NCBI RefSeq assembly: GCF_000331005.1
Contig: NZ_AEJB01000205.1
Coordinates: 1-62,378, forward strand
Direction: 5' to 3'
DNA: 62,378 nucleotides
From: Streptomyces turgidiscabies Car8
Lineage (GTDB): Bacteria; Actinomycetota; Actinomycetes; Streptomycetales; Streptomycetaceae
The notes under the pieces are model-generated. The model did no database searches. It worked only from the letters and a program-made list of their open reading frames with translations, and was not told the origin of the DNA. Positions 10,676-21,048 of this stretch are shown piece after piece. Position numbers and translations under genes: made by a program. Each line of letters opens with the position of its first letter. The first letter of the stretch is position 1.

Positions 10676-10749
10676 CGCTCTCCCTTGCGGAGTGGAGTCG
10701 GGACGTGGGGGGGTGCCGGAGTGCCGATACAACAGCGCCAGAATGTGAC

Positions 10750-10771
10750 AGAAGGTGAAGGGAAGGTGACA
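10750..10771 (-). promoter_or_regulatory. PHO-box-like direct repeat upstream of the sialidase
   Basis: On the minus strand two adjacent 11-bp units read TGTCACCTTCC and CTTCACCTTCT, matching the GTTCACC-type direct repeats recognised by PhoP (and overlapping AfsR/GlnR) in Streptomyces. A weaker third unit (GTCACATTCTG) follows in nearly the same phase. The location about 75 bp before the start fits a promoter element. Which regulator binds is inference. Confidence 0.4.
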
Positions 10772-10896
10772 GTAACTCCGCTGACGGGGCGTCACCATGC
10801 ATGGCGCGTACGGAACATACGTACCCGCGCGGCATCCGTACCCCGCGCCCACCGCCCCCTTTGCGCCACTCCCCCCGACCACACCCGCCCCCGACC

Positions 10897-11565
10897 TCAC
10901 CCCGCCCCCGGCGTCACCATCCCCGACTCGTACGCCACGATCACCAGTTGCGCCCGGTCCCGCGCGCCCAGCTTCCCCATGATCCGGCTGACGTGGGTCT
11001 TCGCGGTGAGCGGGCTCAGGCCCAGCGTCTCCGCGATCTCCGTGTTGTTGAGGCCCCGCGCGACCAGCCCCAGCACCCCGCGCTCCCGTTCCGACAGGCA
11101 TTCGGGCCCGCCCGTCGGCACCGGCGCCTCGGCGCTGCGCAGCAGGCGGGCTATCAGACGGGCCGTCGGGCCGGGGGACAGCAGAGCCTCGCCTGCCGCC
11201 ACCGTGCGGATCGCGTCCAGGAGTTCCGCGGGCCTCGTGTCCTTGACCAGGAAGCCCGAGGCGCCCGCGCGCAGCGCCTCCACCACGTTCTCGTCCGTGT
11301 CGTACGTCGTCAGGACCAGCACCTTCACGCCCGCCAGATCCTCGTCGGCGGCGATCAGCCGGGTCGCCTCGATGCCGTCGAGGTCGGGCATGCGCAGGTC
11401 CATGACGACCAGGTCGGCACGGGCGCTGCGGGCCAGTTCGACGGCCTGACGGCCGGTGCCCGCCTGCCCCACCACCTCCATCCCCGGCGCCGATTCGACG
11501 AGCATCGCGAACGCCGCCCGTACGAGCGTCTGGTCGTCGGCCAGCAGCACACGAATGGCGGTCAC
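10897..11565 (-). CDS. NarL/LuxR-family response regulator
   Basis: A 222-residue two-component response regulator. The receiver domain begins RVLLADDQ with the acidic pocket, the phospho-acceptor Asp is in DLVVMDLRMPDLDG, and the switch Thr and Lys appear in VLVLTTYD and GFLVKD. The C-terminal LuxR helix-turn-helix reads LSERERGVLGLVARGLNNTEIAETLGLSPLTAKTHVSRIMGKLGARDR. GTG 11565 overlaps the kinase stop by four bases, so the pair is translationally coupled. The MMPL exporter gene immediately upstream of the kinase is a plausible target. Confidence 0.95.
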   Translation of the reverse strand: MTAIRVLLADDQTLVRAAFAMLVESAPGMEVVGQAGTGRQAVELARSARADLVVMDLRMPDLDGIEATRLIAADEDLAGVKVLVLTTYDTDENVVEALRAGASGFLVKDTRPAELLDAIRTVAAGEALLSPGPTARLIARLLRSAEAPVPTGGPECLSERERGVLGLVARGLNNTEIAETLGLSPLTAKTHVSRIMGKLGARDRAQLVIVAYESGMVTPGAG

Positions 11566-12851
11566 CCGGCCTCCTCCCCCTTACGGCCGACCGGCAACGG
11601 AAGCACCGCGCTCACCCTGAATCCCCCGTCCTCCCCGAGCCCGGCGTCCAGTGTCCCGCCGACGCTCCGCGCCCGTTCCCGCATCCCGACCAGCCCGAAG
11701 CCACCATCGGAGGCGTCGTCGCCACACTCCCCCGCTCCGACCCCCACTCCGTCGTCCGCCACCTCGACGCGCAACGCGCCCTCACCTCCGTACAGCAGCA
11801 CTCGTACCGTCAGATCCTCCCGCCCCCCGTGCCGTACCGCGTTCGTGAGCGCCTCCTGGACGATCCGGTAGGCGGCCGCGCCCACGGCCGGGGGGACCTC
11901 GTCCGCCCGTACCGTCAGTTCGACGCCCGCCCCCGACGCCCGTGCAGTCTCCGCGAGGTCGGGCAGGCCGGCCAGTCCGGGGAGAGACCCGCGCCCCTCT
12001 CCCACCCCTTGGCCCTCCCGCAGCACCTCCAGCGTCGTACGCAGCTCACCGCGTGCCGTTCGGCAGGTGTCGGCGATGTCGTCGAGGGCCTTGGCCACCG
12101 CCGCTCGGTCCAGGCGGTCCGGGTCGGCGGCCAGGACGTGGGCGGCCACCGAGGTCTGGACCCCCACCAGGGTGATGGTGTGTGCCAGCAGGTCGTGCAG
12201 GTCGCGGGCCACGCGCAGGCGCTCCTCCGCGACTCGGCGGCGGGCCTCCTCCTCGCGGGTGCGTTCGGCCCGTTCGGCACGCTCGACGATGGCCGACACG
12301 TACTGGCGGTAGAAGCGGACGTCGATGCCGCAGAAGAGCACCGCGACGATCCAGCCGGAGGTCTGCACCAGTTCGGCGGCCTGATGCATGCTCACGGTGA
12401 GCATCACGCTCATGGCGACGGCGAGCACCGCGGCTCCGGTCACGATCGTGCGCAGTGGGCGGCCGGTGACGGCGACCGTGTACAGCGCGATGTACGCGGC
12501 CGGGGTCGGCGCGCTGTGGTTGTAGTCGAGCGCGTGGTACGGCACGACGAGCGCCACCACGCCCACGAGCACCAGCATCGGACGGCGCCGCCGCCACACG
12601 ATCGGCACGTACGCGCCGAGCAGCAGCACCCAGCCGAGCGCGCCGGGACGGCCGCCCTCGTCGAGTACGTACGGTCGGCTGCCCTCCCCCTCGGAGAACA
12701 GGGCGAGGAGCGTGCCGAGCAGCGCGCCGGCCAGCGCCAGCAGTACGTCGTTGCGGAACGCGTGCGGGGCGCTGAGCGGGTCGCGGCCGATCGCCGCCAT
12801 GATCCGCTCGCCCCGTCCGACGGGGGCTCCTCTTCCGGTGGTCGACTGCAC
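11562..12851 (-). CDS. Membrane sensor histidine kinase (HisKA_3 type)
   Basis: The 429-residue kinase partner of the adjacent response regulator. The N-terminal half has about five hydrophobic segments (VLLALAGALLGTLLALF, LGWVLLLGAYVPIVW, MLVLVGVVALVVPY and others) without a large extracellular sensor domain. The dimerisation/phosphoacceptor region carries the His in RVARDLHDLLAHT, and the HATPase domain ends with VEVADDGVGVG and GGFGLVGMRERARSVGG. GTG 12851 is the longest start; ATG near 12800 (MAAIGRDPL) is an alternative. It lies 69 bp downstream of the MMPL exporter start-to-stop direction on the same strand. Confidence 0.93.
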   Translation of the reverse strand: MQSTTGRGAPVGRGERIMAAIGRDPLSAPHAFRNDVLLALAGALLGTLLALFSEGEGSRPYVLDEGGRPGALGWVLLLGAYVPIVWRRRRPMLVLVGVVALVVPYHALDYNHSAPTPAAYIALYTVAVTGRPLRTIVTGAAVLAVAMSVMLTVSMHQAAELVQTSGWIVAVLFCGIDVRFYRQYVSAIVERAERAERTREEEARRRVAEERLRVARDLHDLLAHTITLVGVQTSVAAHVLAADPDRLDRAAVAKALDDIADTCRTARGELRTTLEVLREGQGVGEGRGSLPGLAGLPDLAETARASGAGVELTVRADEVPPAVGAAAYRIVQEALTNAVRHGGREDLTVRVLLYGGEGALRVEVADDGVGVGAGECGDDASDGGFGLVGMRERARSVGGTLDAGLGEDGGFRVSAVLPLPVGRKGEEAG

Positions 12852-12920
12852 GGGACCATCCTGCGCCGACGGGCGCCCCCCCTGTCAGGGAGGGGCGCCC
12901 GCCAGTTCGTACGACGGAGG

Positions 12921-15035
12921 TCATACGGTTTCCGGCTGCCGTTCCGGGCGTACGGCGTTCGGGTCGGGCCTGCGGGACAGCGGGCCCGGCCACCACACCC
13001 GTCGGCCAAGCGCCACGCTCGCGCTCGTCACCAGGTACGTCCGGACGAGGAAGGTGTCCAGGAGCACCCCGACCGCGATCACGAAGCCCAGTTCGACGAG
13101 TTGTACGAGGCCCATGTTCGTCAGCACGGCGAAGGTCGCCGCGAGGACCAGCCCGGCGGAGGCGACGACCCCGCCGGTCGTCCGCAGCGCGGTGAGAGCG
13201 GCCTCCGCCGGTTCCGCGCCGCTCAGGGACTCCTCGCGCATCCGGTGCATGAGGAAGATTCCGTAGTCGACGCCCAGGGCGACCAGGAACACGAAGGACA
13301 GCAGGCCGAGTCCGGGGTCCGTGCCGTCGAAGCCGAACAGCGGGCCGAACACCAGTCCGCCGATACCGAGCGAGGCCCCCCACACCGCGACCACGGCGGC
13401 CACCAGCATCAGCGGCGCGACGAGCGAGCGCAGCAGCGCGATCAGGATCAGCAGCACCGACAGCAGCACGACGGGTACGACGACCCACACGTCCCGCGAG
13501 TTGGTGTCGACCAGGTCGATCTCCTGGGCGCTGGGCCCGCCGACGTAGGAACCCGTCAGCTCCTTCCGCAGCCGCTCGATGGTCTTGGTCTCGGCGGCCG
13601 ACTGGGGCATGTCCTTCGCGAAGACCGTGATCTCGGTCCAGCCGTGGCCGGTACGTCCCTTCTGCGCGTCGCTGATCCCGTCGGCGCCCCGGATTTCGGC
13701 GAGGGTCTCGTCGGCCTTCCCGGCCGGGGTGATGACGTCGATGGGCTGGGTGCCCTGGTCGGGGTAGGCCTCGCTGAGGGTCCGCATCGCGACGACGGCC
13801 TCCGGCTTGTCGACGAAGGCGTCCTCCTGCTTGACCGGTCCGGACAGGTTCAGCATGCCCAGGGCGAGCGCGCCGAGCAGGACCGTGCCGCTCGCGAGGA
13901 CCACCAGCGGCCGGCGGCCGGCGGAGCTGCCCATCGCGGCGAACAGCGACAGCCGGCGCGTTCGGGGTGTGCTGCCGTACGCGGGCACGAGCGGCCAGAA
14001 CACCTTGCGGCCCAGCAGCACCAGGATCGCGGGGAGCAGGGTCAGCATGGCGACGAGCGCGCACAGCACGCCCACCGCGCCCAACGGGCCCATGCTGCGG
14101 CTGGAGTTGAGGTCGGCGGCGAGCAGGCACAGCACTCCGGCGGCGACCGTCCCGGAGGAGGCGAGGACGGCGGGCCCGCAGCCGCGCAGGGCGGCCGTCA
14201 TGGCGTCGTACGGTCGCTCGACGCGCCGCAGTTCCTCCCGGTAGCGGGAGACGAGCAGGAGGGCGTAGTCCGTGCCCGCGCCGAAGACGAGGATCGTCAT
14301 GATGCCGGAGCTCTGACCCGAAACCGTGGTGCCGAAGGCCTGGTTGAGGCCGTAGGCGACTCCCATCGACAGGAAGTCCGCGATCCCCGCGACGACGAGT
14401 GGGACCAGCCACAGCACCGGGCTGCGGTAGATGAGGATCAGGAGCAGGGCGACCACGGCGACCGTGGTGTAGAGCAACGGTCCGCCGAGCGAGTCGTAGA
14501 CCTCGCCGGCATCGGTGGCCAGCGCCCCCGGCCCGCCGACCTCGACCCTCAACCCGCCTTCGCCGTTCGCGACTTGGCGCACGTCATGGACGAGGGCGTC
14601 CCGTTTCTTCTCGTCGGTGCCGGGCTCGTTGCTGGTCACCGGGTACATGAGCGCGGTGCCGTCGGCGGACGGTACGCCCTGTGGGGCGGCCGTCAGGACG
14701 TGCTCGCCGGCGATCCGGTCGATCTGTTCGGCGGCCGTCGCCTTGTCGGCCGGGGTGAGTCCACCGTCGCGGTGGTAGACGAGGACCAGCTCGGTGGTCT
14801 CGCCGCCGGGCAACTCGTCCTGGATCCTGGCGACCTGGGTCGAGTCGGCGTTCGCGGGCAGATAGTCGGTGATGCGGTCGTGCTGTACTTCGGAGAGCTT
14901 CGCCGCGAACGGCCCCACGATCGCGAGCAACCCGATCCACAGGCCGAGCACGAGCAACGGCAGGGTCCGCCTGCGTCGCGCACTCGCCACTGCCTCAGCG
15001 GCCCCCACGGACCTCTTGGTCTCCCTGGCCCCCAT
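12921..15035 (-). CDS. MMPL-family (RND superfamily) transporter
   Basis: About 704 residues with two repeated halves, each with an initial helix, a large extracytoplasmic domain and five clustered helices. Conserved membrane-motif residues are visible in FGAGTDYALLLVSRYREELR and, in the second half, LGVDYGIFLMHRMREES. Such proteins export lipids, siderophores or antibiotics using the proton gradient; in Streptomyces they often sit next to two-component systems, as here. ATG 15035 is preferred because GAGGGGAGG lies just upstream at about 15043-15050; GTG 15080 would add 15 residues but has only a weak ribosome site. Substrate unknown. Confidence 0.9.
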   Translation of the reverse strand: MGARETKRSVGAAEAVASARRRRTLPLLVLGLWIGLLAIVGPFAAKLSEVQHDRITDYLPANADSTQVARIQDELPGGETTELVLVYHRDGGLTPADKATAAEQIDRIAGEHVLTAAPQGVPSADGTALMYPVTSNEPGTDEKKRDALVHDVRQVANGEGGLRVEVGGPGALATDAGEVYDSLGGPLLYTTVAVVALLLILIYRSPVLWLVPLVVAGIADFLSMGVAYGLNQAFGTTVSGQSSGIMTILVFGAGTDYALLLVSRYREELRRVERPYDAMTAALRGCGPAVLASSGTVAAGVLCLLAADLNSSRSMGPLGAVGVLCALVAMLTLLPAILVLLGRKVFWPLVPAYGSTPRTRRLSLFAAMGSSAGRRPLVVLASGTVLLGALALGMLNLSGPVKQEDAFVDKPEAVVAMRTLSEAYPDQGTQPIDVITPAGKADETLAEIRGADGISDAQKGRTGHGWTEITVFAKDMPQSAAETKTIERLRKELTGSYVGGPSAQEIDLVDTNSRDVWVVVPVVLLSVLLILIALLRSLVAPLMLVAAVVAVWGASLGIGGLVFGPLFGFDGTDPGLGLLSFVFLVALGVDYGIFLMHRMREESLSGAEPAEAALTALRTTGGVVASAGLVLAATFAVLTNMGLVQLVELGFVIAVGVLLDTFLVRTYLVTSASVALGRRVWWPGPLSRRPDPNAVRPERQPETV

Positions 15036-15188
15036 CTCGGGGCCCTCCCCTCGTCCGGACTTCTGGATGATGACGCTCACCAGGATTCCGCCGCGCGGGG
15101 GTGGATTCGTCGCGCGGGAGGGCGAGTTCGGGGCTACTCCCGGGGGTGTCCGGGATGGGCCGGTACTCCCTGGGGAGTACCGGGGCTC

Positions 15189-15902
15189 CTACGACGGTGT
15201 ACACGCCGCCGCCAGCAGCCGGGTCACGTCGTCCGCGCAGATCGTCAGCGCCGCGCCGACCGTCGCGAGCACATCGCGTTCCGCCGGTGTGTACGGGCCG
15301 TCGGCCAGTGCGATGCGGGCGCCCTGGAGCAGGATCGATTCGCGGCCGGGGGCGGCGAGATGGGGGGCCAGGGGATCGAGGGCCTCGTGGAGCTCTATGG
15401 CGAGCCCGGGGCCGCACGGGGGGCCGAAGAGACGGCCCGTGTCGGCGGCCAGGGCCTCCACCAGAGCCTCCAGCTGGTCCTCCGTACAGTCGTCGAAGCC
15501 GGCCGCGCGGACGCCGGTCGCGGCCGTCTCCAGGGTGAGGCGGGCGTGGGTGCCGCCGGCGGCGAGGACCGCGAGGGCGACCGTGTGGACCGCGTCGCGG
15601 AGCATCGCGGAGAAGCGGGTGGTGGTGGGGTGGTCGAGGACGTCCGTGCCGAAGTGGCTCTGGCAGGCCGCGCATTCGACGACCGGGCCGGTCTCGCCGC
15701 GCGGCAGAATCGGTACGCCGAGAATCGTGAAGCGGCGGCGGCCCGTCAGGCGCTGGTAGTTGCGGTCCCCGCCGCAGCCCGGGCAGAAGAACTCGCCGTC
15801 ACCGACCCCGGCCCAGACCGTACGGGAGCCCAGGACGCGTGCCGTCCGGCCTCCGCGCACGACTCGGCCGTCCCGGCTGTCTCGCCCCGGTCCTGAGAGC
15901 AC
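15189..15902 (-). CDS. TerB-like protein with N-terminal zinc ribbon
   Basis: A 237-residue cytoplasmic protein. Residues about 35-85 contain two CxxC pairs (FCPGCGG and CAACQS) separated by about 35 residues, forming a zinc ribbon. The rest is helical and resembles the TerB tellurite-resistance fold, with two similar helical stretches (DAVHTVALAVLAAGG and ILLQGARIALADGPYTPAERDVLATVGAAL); the ADGPYTPAERDVL segment is typical. The biochemical role of TerB-fold proteins is not settled. GTG 15902 has a GGAGGT site at the right spacing. It is not part of a ter operon here; neighbours are the MMPL gene and leuA. Confidence 0.8.
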   Translation of the reverse strand: MLSGPGRDSRDGRVVRGGRTARVLGSRTVWAGVGDGEFFCPGCGGDRNYQRLTGRRRFTILGVPILPRGETGPVVECAACQSHFGTDVLDHPTTTRFSAMLRDAVHTVALAVLAAGGTHARLTLETAATGVRAAGFDDCTEDQLEALVEALAADTGRLFGPPCGPGLAIELHEALDPLAPHLAAPGRESILLQGARIALADGPYTPAERDVLATVGAALTICADDVTRLLAAACTPS

Positions 15903-15990
15903 GTAGCACCTCCGCTAACTCCCCCACTGCCTGTTGCAGGGCGCGAGAGTTACCCCCACCGGCAACACTGCCGCGCTGGCGTGATGTTAG

Positions 15991-16007
15991 CCACATTGTT
16001 GATGTGG
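15991..16007. promoter_or_regulatory. Palindrome upstream of the TerB-like gene
   Basis: CCACAT, 5-bp spacer, ATGTGG: a perfect 6-bp inverted repeat about 90 bp upstream of the TerB-like start. It is a candidate operator; no regulator gene is adjacent. Confidence 0.3.
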
Positions 16008-16069
16008 AGTCAGTACCCAGGACCAGACCTGCCCATGACCGGACCTTGGTTTGGCCGGTAAACGACGGC

Positions 16070-16101
16070 CGCCCCGTCCGCCACAGAGGGCGGACGGGGC
16101 G
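16070..16101. terminator. Strong hairpin terminator after leuA
   Basis: A perfect 13-bp stem (16070-16082 with 16089-16101) and a 6-nt loop, 22 bp beyond the leuA stop. There is no clear U-tract, as is common in Streptomyces terminators. The stem is symmetrical and could work in both directions. Confidence 0.75.
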
Positions 16102-16123
16102 TGAAACCAGTCGGTCGGGTGAG

Positions 16124-17935
<1,812 letters not shown>

Positions 17936-17983
17936 TTACAGGCCCTCGCCGCGGCAGCTAAGGAGGAGCAGCCCGATACGCAT
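17936..17983 (-). CDS. leuA leader peptide
   Basis: A 15-codon open frame reads MRIGLLLLSCRGEGL and stops with TAA. Four consecutive leucine codons (CTG CTC CTC CTT) occupy positions 5-8, with a fifth at the end. GCGGAG lies just upstream of the ATG as a ribosome site. Position, direction and the tandem regulatory codons are those of ribosome-mediated attenuation, known for leuA leaders in Streptomyces. When charged leucyl-tRNA is scarce the ribosome would stall and favour read-through into leuA. Confidence 0.85.
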   Translation of the reverse strand: MRIGLLLLSCRGEGL

Positions 17984-18028
17984 GATGCTCCGCACTGTAG
18001 CCGAGCCGCGCCGGACGCGCGGGTCTGT

Positions 18029-18058
18029 ATCACTATGCGGGACCATCAGTATGCGGGA
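18029..18058. repeat. 14-bp direct repeat in the leuA promoter region
   Basis: Two copies of ATCA(C/G)TATGCGGGA at 18029-18042 and 18045-18058, one mismatch, period 16 bp. They lie 46-75 bp upstream of the leader-peptide start and cover the probable leuA promoter, so they may be an activator or repressor site. The opposite direction leads to the M4 protease gene at 18214. Confidence 0.6.
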
Positions 18059-18213
18059 GTGGGAGAGCAAAAGGGGCAAAAAGTGCGCCATCCCACTCGG
18101 CGTCACTCAGCTCATACCACTCCGTCACCGAGCGAGGGCCCCTTGTCCCGCTATTTCACCAATCATGGTTGCGGGTGGTGACAGTCGGGTGACTCGGTGC
18201 AAGGGTGCCGGGC

Positions 18214-19296
18214 ATGACGACAAACGGGGGCTTTGAGCCCGTCTTCTGCACGATCGTCCCACCGCACATCCTCACCACGCTCGCCCGTCACGAGGACCCG
18301 GCCATCTCCGGCCCCGCCCAGCACACCCTGCTGCTCGACGCCCACAAACGAGCCGAACGCAGCATCACCACCGAGTTCGGCCTGGCCGGCGCCGCGGCCG
18401 TGAAGGCGCCCTCCGACCAGCCGCTGCGCACGATCTACGACGCCGGGCACCGCACCACGCTGCCCGGCACGAAGGTGCGCGCCGAGGGCTCGGAACCCGG
18501 CCAGGACGCCACCGTCAACCGCGCCTACGCCGGTCTGGGAGCCACCTTCGACCTGTACCTCAAGGCCTACCAGCGCCACTCGATCGACGGCGACGGCCTG
18601 CCCCTCGACGCGAGCGTCCACTACGACGAGGGCTACAACAACGCCTTCTGGGACGGCAAGCAGATGGTGTTCGGCGACGGTGACGGCGAGATCTTCGTCG
18701 ACTTCACCAACTCCGTCGACGTCATCGGCCACGAGCTCACCCACGGCGTCACCCAGCACACCGCGAACCTCACGTACTTCGGCCAGCCGGGCGCCCTCAA
18801 CGAGTCGATGTCGGACGTCTTCGGCTCGCTCATCAAGCAGTACTCCCTCGGCCAGACCGCCGCCGAGGCCGACTGGCTGATCGGCGCGGGCCTGCTCGCC
18901 CCGAGCGTCACCGGCACCGCCCTGCGCTCCATGAAGGAACCGGGCAGCGCGTACGACGACGACGTACTCGGCAAGGACCCGCAGCCCGCGACCATGGACG
19001 GCTATGTCCGCACCGGCCGCGACAACGGCGGCGTCCACATCAACAGCGGCATCCCCAACCACGCCTTCTACCTCGTCGCCACCGCGCTCGGCGGCAACGC
19101 GTGGGAGCGGGCCGGGCAGATCTGGTACGACGTGCTGACCGGCGGCGACCTGAAGGAGAGGGCGTTCTTCGACGACTTCGCCCAGCTGACGGTCGCCACC
19201 GCGAGCGAGCGCTACGGCGACGGCGAGGAACTCCAGGCCGTGACGAAGGCCTGGGAGCGCGTCGGAGTACCCATCACACCCCGGCCCCGCCTGTAG
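18214..19296 (+). CDS. Protealysin-type M4 zinc metalloprotease
   Basis: A thermolysin-family neutral protease of 360 residues. The zinc site is HELTHG (VIGHELTHGVTQ) with the third ligand in ALNESMSDVFG, and the C-terminal His in the DNGGVHINSGIPNHAF region completes the active site. There is no signal peptide; instead the short N-terminal propeptide carries the PPHIL motif typical of protealysin-like precursors, which act inside the cell or leave without Sec export. ATG 18214 is favoured (AAGGG at 18201-18205). A gene for an emfourin-like inhibitor follows 54 bp downstream, the arrangement known from protealysin operons. Confidence 0.92.
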   Translation: MTTNGGFEPVFCTIVPPHILTTLARHEDPAISGPAQHTLLLDAHKRAERSITTEFGLAGAAAVKAPSDQPLRTIYDAGHRTTLPGTKVRAEGSEPGQDATVNRAYAGLGATFDLYLKAYQRHSIDGDGLPLDASVHYDEGYNNAFWDGKQMVFGDGDGEIFVDFTNSVDVIGHELTHGVTQHTANLTYFGQPGALNESMSDVFGSLIKQYSLGQTAAEADWLIGAGLLAPSVTGTALRSMKEPGSAYDDDVLGKDPQPATMDGYVRTGRDNGGVHINSGIPNHAFYLVATALGGNAWERAGQIWYDVLTGGDLKERAFFDDFAQLTVATASERYGDGEELQAVTKAWERVGVPITPRPRL

Positions 19297-19350
19297 GCCA
19301 CAGCCCTCCGGCCCTCGTACTGGAGCCGTTCTCGTACTAGACAGGGACCC

Positions 19351-19617
19351 ATGCTGATTCAGGTGACACGTACGGGCGGATTCGCGGGCATCGAGCGGCA
19401 CGCCGAGGTGGACACCTCGGGGCGGCCCGACGCCCCGGCGTGGCACGCCCTGGCGGATCAGGCGGTCGCGGGCGGCCAGGGCACCCCTCCGACCGGGGTT
19501 CCGGACGGCTTCGGCTACGAGATCACGGTGGACGGGAAGACGGTGTACTGCGCCGACCCCCGGCTCACCGACGAGCAACGGAAGTTGATCTCAAGGGTGT
19601 TGAAGGAAGGGGCGTAA
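19351..19617 (+). CDS. Emfourin-like protealysin inhibitor
   Basis: An 88-residue soluble protein beginning MLIQVTRTGGFAGIERHAEVD, followed by YEITVDGKTVYCADPRLTDEQRKLI. The GGFAG N-terminal strand and overall length match emfourin, a proteinaceous inhibitor encoded next to protealysin-like M4 proteases and shown in Serratia to inhibit its neighbour. Here it lies 54 bp after the M4 gene on the same strand, so co-transcription and a protease-inhibitor pair are likely. The assignment rests on context and motif resemblance. Confidence 0.75.
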   Translation: MLIQVTRTGGFAGIERHAEVDTSGRPDAPAWHALADQAVAGGQGTPPTGVPDGFGYEITVDGKTVYCADPRLTDEQRKLISRVLKEGA

Positions 19618-19705
19618 CGGGCATCGCGGGTGCCGGGGCGTTCACGGACAGGGCGTTTACGGCTTGTTGACCTCAGCCCGTTGACACCCGTTACCCCCGG
19701 TACCC

Positions 19706-21046
19706 ATGATCCGGCGCATGGCGACCAACCCGATACCCCAGTTCCCGGCCGGCTTCCTGTGGGGCGTGTCCACCTCGGCGCACCAGATCGAGGGCGCGGT
19801 GGACCAGCGCGAACCGTCCGTGTGGGACACCTTCACGGCCGAGCCCGGGCGCGTGAAGGACGGCTCGACGGCGGCGGTGGCCTGCGACCACTTCCACCGC
19901 TACCCCGAGGACGTGGCCCTGCTGGCCGGCCTCGGCGTCGACGCGTACCGCTTCTCCGTCTCCTGGCCCCGCGTGAACTCCCCCGGCGGCCTCGACTTCT
20001 ACGACCGGCTGGTGGACGAGCTGTGCTCGGCGGGCGTACGTCCCGTCCCGACCCTCTTCCACTGGGACCTGCCGGCCCGCCTCCAGGAGAAGGGCGGCTG
20101 GCTGGAACGGGACACGGCGTCCCGGTTCGCCGAGTACGTGTCCCTCGTGGCAGAGCGGCTCGGCGACCGCGTGAAGAAGTGGATCACGCTCAACGAGCCC
20201 GCCGAACACACCCTGTTCGGCCACGCGTTGGGCGCGCACGCACCGGGCAAGCAGCTGATGTTCGACGCGCTCCCGGCCGCCCACCACCAACTCCTCGGCC
20301 ACGGACTGGCCGTACGGGCACTGCGCGCCGCCGGCGCCACGGACATCGGGATCGCCAACTCGCACGGGCCTACCTGGCCGGCGTCGCAGGAGCCCGCCGA
20401 CCTGGAGGCGGCCGGTTTCTACGACCTCCTCCTCAACCGGCTGTTCGCCGACCCGGTCCTGCTGGGCGAATACCCCGAGGGGCTCGGCGAGTTGATGCCG
20501 GGCGACGTGGAGGCCGACCTGAAGGTGATCGGGGAACCGCTCGACTTCTACGGCGTCAACTACTACGCGCCGACGAAGGTGGGCGCGCCGCAGGGCGCCG
20601 ACATCGAGTTCGGCGGACTGACGATCCCGGCCGAACTCCCCTTCTCCGTCCAGGAGATCGAGGGTGTGCCGGTGACGGACTTCGGCTGGCCCGTCGTACC
20701 GGAGGGTCTCACCGAGCTGCTCACCACCTTCCGTGACCGTTACGGCGACCGGCTGCCGCCCGTCGTCATCACCGAGAACGGCTGCTCGTACGAGGGGCTC
20801 GACGACCAGGACCGGATCGCCTACCTGGACGGCCATGTCCGGGCGCTGCACCGGGCGGTGGAGGCGGGCGTGGACGTGCGCGGCTACTTCGTGTGGTCGC
20901 TGCTGGACAACTTCGAGTGGGCGGAGGGGTACGCGCGGCGCTTCGGGCTGGTCCACGTGGACTTCGACGACCCGGCGACGCTGACCCGGACGCCCAAGGC
21001 CTCGTACGCCTGGTTCAGCGACCTTCTCCGGGCGCAGAGAGCCTGA
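19706..21046 (+). CDS. GH1 beta-glucosidase
   Basis: A glycoside hydrolase family 1 enzyme of 446 residues, cytoplasmic (no signal peptide). The N-terminal GH1 signature FPAGFLWGVSTSAHQIEGA is present, the acid/base Glu lies in ITLNEPAEHTLFG and the nucleophile Glu in VVITENGCSYEG, with the retained WSLLDNFEWAEGY motif. It would hydrolyse beta-glucosides such as cellobiose after import. Two in-frame ATGs (19706 and 19718) have no clear ribosome site. An MFS sugar-type transporter begins 2 bp after the stop, so uptake and hydrolysis are probably coupled. No dedicated regulator gene is adjacent. Confidence 0.95.
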   Translation: MIRRMATNPIPQFPAGFLWGVSTSAHQIEGAVDQREPSVWDTFTAEPGRVKDGSTAAVACDHFHRYPEDVALLAGLGVDAYRFSVSWPRVNSPGGLDFYDRLVDELCSAGVRPVPTLFHWDLPARLQEKGGWLERDTASRFAEYVSLVAERLGDRVKKWITLNEPAEHTLFGHALGAHAPGKQLMFDALPAAHHQLLGHGLAVRALRAAGATDIGIANSHGPTWPASQEPADLEAAGFYDLLLNRLFADPVLLGEYPEGLGELMPGDVEADLKVIGEPLDFYGVNYYAPTKVGAPQGADIEFGGLTIPAELPFSVQEIEGVPVTDFGWPVVPEGLTELLTTFRDRYGDRLPPVVITENGCSYEGLDDQDRIAYLDGHVRALHRAVEAGVDVRGYFVWSLLDNFEWAEGYARRFGLVHVDFDDPATLTRTPKASYAWFSDLLRAQRA

Positions 21047-21048
21047 GG

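Noticed and set aside
9707..11449. A + strand frame opposite the sialidase and response regulator.
   Set aside because: Mirror frame of supported genes, low-complexity product.
11829..15896. A 1355-codon + strand frame opposite the kinase and MMPL genes.
   Set aside because: Antisense to well-supported genes, with composition (Arg, Gly, His, Gln) typical of the mirror frame of GC-rich coding DNA and no domain.
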